From Azospirillum formosense (GTDB lineage: Bacteria; Pseudomonadota; Alphaproteobacteria; Azospirillales; Azospirillaceae), in NCBI RefSeq assembly GCF_040500525.1, contig NZ_CP159402.1, forward strand, positions 1,673,501 to 1,737,500: 64,000 nt of DNA. The letters run 5' to 3'. Position 1 is the first letter of the stretch. Each line of letters starts with the position of its first letter. Position numbers and translations under genes: made by a program. The notes under the pieces were generated by a model that did not search any database, was not told where the DNA came from, and saw only the letters and a program-made list of their open reading frames with translations. Below, piece by piece: positions 61,201-64,000 of the stretch.

Positions 61201-62010
61201 TCAGACGCGCCCAAGGTAGCGGTTGATCTCGCCGTTGCAGGACTGGCCGATGCGCTCATATTCGGCGGGGGTGTCGATGCGGGCCTGGCGCGCGTTCCGC
61301 TCGCGCCCGAACTCCTCCATCAGCTGGCGCATCGCCGCCTTGATCGGCTGCTCGATCGCCGCCATGACCTGCCGCTCGGAGCGGCCCTGGGCCGGACGGG
61401 CGCGGCTCACCACCTCCTCCAGCCGGCGCTTCAAGACCGGGACATATTCCCGCAGAAGCTGCTCGTCCACCGTGACATGGCGCATCTCGTGGGCCAGCAC
61501 CTCGCCATGGATGCAACTGCCCTGCGGCAGCTCGCGGGCCACATAGACGGTGCGCTCGTCATAACCGAAGGTGACGGTCAGGGTCTGCGCCGCGCCGCAG
61601 TAGCGGCCCTGCCCCAGCGACGCCGTCATGACGCCGGCCTGCCATTGCTGATTGTACTGGATGGCCGCCAGCCCCAGCGTGTGGGAGTTGGCGGTCCGCC
61701 CGGCGACGGGCCGCCGCCCCGGCTTCTGGGCCAGCTGGCGGATCGACTGGCTGTAATCGGTGCGCAGCGGGGCGATTTGCAGATCGAGGACCACGCGGGC
61801 CGGCGCGAAGTCCGGACAGGCGGCAACCCCGCTCTGGGCGATCACGGATTGCCCGGTTCCGAATTGAGCGGTTCCGCTTTGAGCGGTCCCGGTTTGAGCG
61901 GTCCCGGTTTGAGCGGCTGCGGACGCCGAAAAGCCGAGCCCCCCGCCACCCAGGCACAGGAGCGTCAGGAGGCCGGCGCGCAGACGCGGTCGAAACGGGC
62001 GGAGGGTCAT
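61201..62010 (-). CDS. Exported HExxH metalloprotease-like protein
   Basis: A 269-residue protein with a signal peptide (LLTLLCLGGGGLGFSASAAA). A low-complexity run of AQTGT-like units (residues ~33-55) is encoded by 15-bp DNA repeats. A mature domain contains EVLAHEMRHVTVDEQL, an H-E-x-x-H zinc motif (His174, Glu175, His178). I know DUF922-type proteins with a similar signature, but the match is loose. Three cysteines (GVAACPDF, GRYCGA, GSCIHG) may form disulfides. The ATG at 62010 has GGAGGG close upstream. It lies downstream of serA on the same strand. Confidence 0.72.
   Translation of the reverse strand: MTLRPFRPRLRAGLLTLLCLGGGGLGFSASAAAQTGTAQTGTAQSGTAQFGTGQSVIAQSGVAACPDFAPARVVLDLQIAPLRTDYSQSIRQLAQKPGRRPVAGRTANSHTLGLAAIQYNQQWQAGVMTASLGQGRYCGAAQTLTVTFGYDERTVYVARELPQGSCIHGEVLAHEMRHVTVDEQLLREYVPVLKRRLEEVVSRARPAQGRSERQVMAAIEQPIKAAMRQLMEEFGRERNARQARIDTPAEYERIGQSCNGEINRYLGRV
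61859..61918. repeat. Four 15-bp tandem repeats inside the exported HExxH gene
   Basis: Units CCGAATTGAGCGGTT, CCGCTTTGAGCGGTC, CCGGTTTGAGCGGTC and CCGGTTTGAGCGGCT run from 61859 to 61918. Each encodes five residues of an A-Q-x-G-T type spacer, so a change in copy number keeps the reading frame. Confidence 0.85.
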
Positions 62011-62063
62011 TCCGCCTATGTCGGTGCGGCCCCCGCCGAGGGCAAGGGCCGCGACGCCGGACC

Positions 62064-63320
62064 TCAGCGCTTGCCCGGGTAGAGGAAGCGGGCCTTCAGC
62101 GTGCCCTCGATGGCGCGCAGGTCGCTCGCCACCTCGTTCTCGTCCACGTCGCCGTCGACATCCACCACGACGTAGCCCAGCTCCGGGTCGGTCTGGAGAT
62201 ACTGCGCGGCGATGTTCAGGTTCCGGCCCGAGAACACCTCGTTGATCTTGCGCAGCACGCCCGGACGGTTCTCATGGACGTGCAGGAAGCGGGTGCAGCC
62301 GGCATGGACCACCGGCAGGCCGACCTGCGGGAAGTTCACGGCGCCCATGGTCGAGCCGTTGTCCGAATACTCGATCAGCTTCTGCGACACCTCGGTGCCG
62401 ATGTTGGCCTGGGCCTCCATCGTCGAACCGCCGATGTGCGGGGTCAGGATGACGTTGTCGAGCCCGCGCAGCGCGCTCTCGAACACCTCCTTGTCGCCGC
62501 CCGGCTCCTTGGGGAACACGTCGATGGCGGCACCCAGCAGATGCTTGTCCTTCAGGGCGGCGGCCAGCGCCTCGATCACCACGACCTTGCCGCGGGCGGC
62601 GTTGATCAGGTGGGCGCCCTTCTTCATGGCGCGGATCTGCGCCTCGCCGATCATGTCGCGGGTCTGCGGGGTGTCGGGAACGTGCAGGGTCACCACGTCG
62701 GACACCGCCAGCAGCTCCTCCAGCGAGTGGCAGGGCTGCGCGTTGCCGAGCGCCAGCTTGTTCACGACGTCGTAGTAGCGGACCTTCATGCCCATCGATT
62801 CGGCCATGATCGACACCTGGGTGCCGATGTGGCCGTAGCCGACGATGCCCAGCGTCTTGCCGCGGATCTCGTACGAGTCCTTGGCCGACTTCATCCAGCC
62901 GCCGCCATGCACGAGGGTCGACTTCGAGAAGATGCCGCGCATCAGCATGATGATCTCGCCGATCACCAGCTCCGCCACCGACCGGGTGTTCGAATAGGGC
63001 GCGTTGAAGACCGGGATGCCGAGTCGGCGCGCGGCCTTCAGATCGACCTGGTTGGTGCCGATGCAGAAGCAGCCGACGCTGAACAGGCGGGTCGCCGCCT
63101 CCAGCACCTTGGCGGTCAGATGGGTGCGCGAACGGATGCCCAGCATGTGGACGGACCCGATGCGCTCCAGCAGCTCCGATTCGTCCAGCGCGTGCGGCAG
63201 GCGCTCCACGGTGGCGTAACCGCCATGCGCCAGCTCGTTGATGGCGTTGTCGTGAACGCCTTCGAGCAGCAGGATGTTGATCTTGTCCTTGGAGAGCGAA
63301 AGCTTCGTCACGGCCGGCAT
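62064..63320 (-). CDS. serA: D-3-phosphoglycerate dehydrogenase SerA
   Basis: SerA oxidises 3-phosphoglycerate with NAD+ in the first step of serine synthesis. The 418-residue protein has the E. coli-type length. The NAD-binding site is GIVGYGHIGTQVSIMAESMG. The catalytic region includes HLINAARGKVVV, AAIDVFPKEP and the His in ILTPHIGGSTMEAQ. A C-terminal ACT domain (FLHVHENRPGVLRKINEVFSG) is the site of serine feedback in this type. The ATG at 63320 is preferred; an upstream frame extension is Arg-rich and not protein-like. SerC, the next enzyme, is at the other end of the window. Confidence 0.97.
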   Translation of the reverse strand: MPAVTKLSLSKDKINILLLEGVHDNAINELAHGGYATVERLPHALDESELLERIGSVHMLGIRSRTHLTAKVLEAATRLFSVGCFCIGTNQVDLKAARRLGIPVFNAPYSNTRSVAELVIGEIIMLMRGIFSKSTLVHGGGWMKSAKDSYEIRGKTLGIVGYGHIGTQVSIMAESMGMKVRYYDVVNKLALGNAQPCHSLEELLAVSDVVTLHVPDTPQTRDMIGEAQIRAMKKGAHLINAARGKVVVIEALAAALKDKHLLGAAIDVFPKEPGGDKEVFESALRGLDNVILTPHIGGSTMEAQANIGTEVSQKLIEYSDNGSTMGAVNFPQVGLPVVHAGCTRFLHVHENRPGVLRKINEVFSGRNLNIAAQYLQTDPELGYVVVDVDGDVDENEVASDLRAIEGTLKARFLYPGKR

Positions 63321-63519
63321 CCGTCGAAATGAATGGCCCCGCACGCGGCGGGCCGCCAATAATGCGAGCGCGCAAGGTAATGCCAAGCGCCGGCCTTGTC
63401 ACGCGAGGGATGTTGCGTTGCCGCCGCCATTCCGCATGGCGGGTTGGCGCCGCACGCGGGGCGGGTGTATTCCTGGCGAAGGCAAAGCCATGGCTGGGAA
63501 GTGCAAGGGAAACACCGGG

Positions 63520-63861
63520 ATGAGCGACGTCACCATCTACCACAACCCGCGCTGCACCAAGTCGCGCCAGACGCTGGAGCTGCTGCGGTCCAGGGGCGTC
63601 GAGCCCGCCGTCGTGGAGTATCTGAAGACCCCGCCGACCCCCGCCGAGCTGAAGGCCATCCTGGACAAGCTGGGCAAGGGCCCGCGCGACATCCTGCGCG
63701 CCAAGGAGGCGGCGGAGGCCGGGATCGCCAAGGATCTCGACGGCGACGCCCTGATCGCCGCATTGTCCGCCAACCCGGCCGCCATCGAGCGGCCCATCGT
63801 CGTCACGGGCGACAAGGCCCGCGTGGGCCGTCCGCCGGAAAGCGTTCTGGAGATCCTGTAA
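63520..63861 (+). CDS. ArsC-family arsenate reductase-like protein
   Basis: A 113-residue thioredoxin-fold protein of the glutaredoxin-dependent ArsC/YfgD group. The catalytic Cys12 lies in YHNPRCTKSRQTL. Three arginines expected around the active site are present, in ILRAKE, IERPIVV and RVGRPPE. No arsR or efflux gene is nearby, so it may be a housekeeping paralogue (YfgD-like) rather than an arsenic-resistance gene. The ATG at 63520 is chosen because the frame upstream is not protein-like. The prmB gene starts at the next base after its stop. Confidence 0.88.
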   Translation: MSDVTIYHNPRCTKSRQTLELLRSRGVEPAVVEYLKTPPTPAELKAILDKLGKGPRDILRAKEAAEAGIAKDLDGDALIAALSANPAAIERPIVVTGDKARVGRPPESVLEIL

Positions 63862-64000
63862 GTGACCAAGCCCTCCCTGGACCTCACCCCCGCCGACGCG
63901 GCGACCGAGCTGCGCACCGTCCGCGACCTGATCCGCTACGGCGTCAGCCGCTTCAACGAGGCCGACCTGGATTACGGCCACGGCACCACCAACGCCCATG
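63862..64000 (+). CDS. prmB: Start of ribosomal protein L3 glutamine methyltransferase PrmB (truncated by window)
   Basis: Only 46 codons are visible. The sequence TELRTVRDLIRYGVSRFNEADLDYGHGTTNAH is the N-terminal helical domain of PrmB, which methylates a glutamine of ribosomal protein L3. The SAM-binding and NPPY parts lie outside. The GTG start directly follows the TAA of the ArsC-like gene, so translation is probably coupled. Confidence 0.82.
   Translation, partial: MTKPSLDLTPADAATELRTVRDLIRYGVSRFNEADLDYGHGTTNAH

Overview
The window is about 64 kb of very GC-rich chromosome-type DNA, dense with genes. It looks like an alphaproteobacterium of the Azospirillum type (Rhodospirillales). This is inferred from codon bias, protein style and gene neighbourhoods (hisZ, serC/serA, fabI-aroC, yqeY-dnaG-rpoD, degP with a two-component pair, CheB-CheR-PAS sensors). 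No species can be proven from the sequence alone. I see no prophage, insertion sequence, CRISPR array, rRNA or replication origin. The window is mainly core chromosome with a few accessory pockets.

Layout. 1-16 kb is housekeeping: partial hisZ, an unknown 569-residue protein, a TrkH potassium transporter, serC, a sialidase-like propeller divergent from a radical SAM/SPASM enzyme, a YihY membrane protein, fabI, aroC, an IalB-like exported protein, a REC-HPt regulator, an AhpD-like protein and sppA. 16.2-17.1 kb is a lower-GC pocket with one or two small genes and a 16-bp direct repeat. 17.1-22.7 kb holds a CheB-CheR-PAS protein overlapping by 4 nt with a PAS hybrid histidine kinase. 22.7-26.5 kb (a small gene, fetAB and an MFS exporter) is bracketed by two inverted copies of a multi-hairpin repeat sharing an identical 84-bp core. 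26.5-32.4 kb has an AI-2E family membrane protein, a degP / response regulator / sensor kinase group and a TPR protein. 32.5-35.3 kb has a stand-alone divergent EF-G and a RidA protein.

35.4-43.7 kb is the most unusual part. A trypsin-like secreted protease and a type IA topoisomerase start almost back to back. Next come three small secreted repeat-containing proteins, two of them behind similar CRP-like palindromes. They converge on a GH17-GT2 fusion, probably a beta-glucan synthase. Together the last four suggest a cell-surface or extracellular-matrix locus.

43.8-64 kb holds an endonuclease III relative with a small partner, a SWIM-SNF2 helicase, a PAP2-like membrane protein with an exported neighbour, tRNA-Arg(ACG), a GNAT acetyltransferase, a CAU tRNA (probably Ile2) and the yqeY-dnaG-rpoD group. 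It continues with carA, a membrane hybrid histidine kinase, a small HNH protein, an exported HExxH protein, serA, an ArsC-like reductase and the start of prmB. serA and serC lie about 57 kb apart but serve the same serine pathway.
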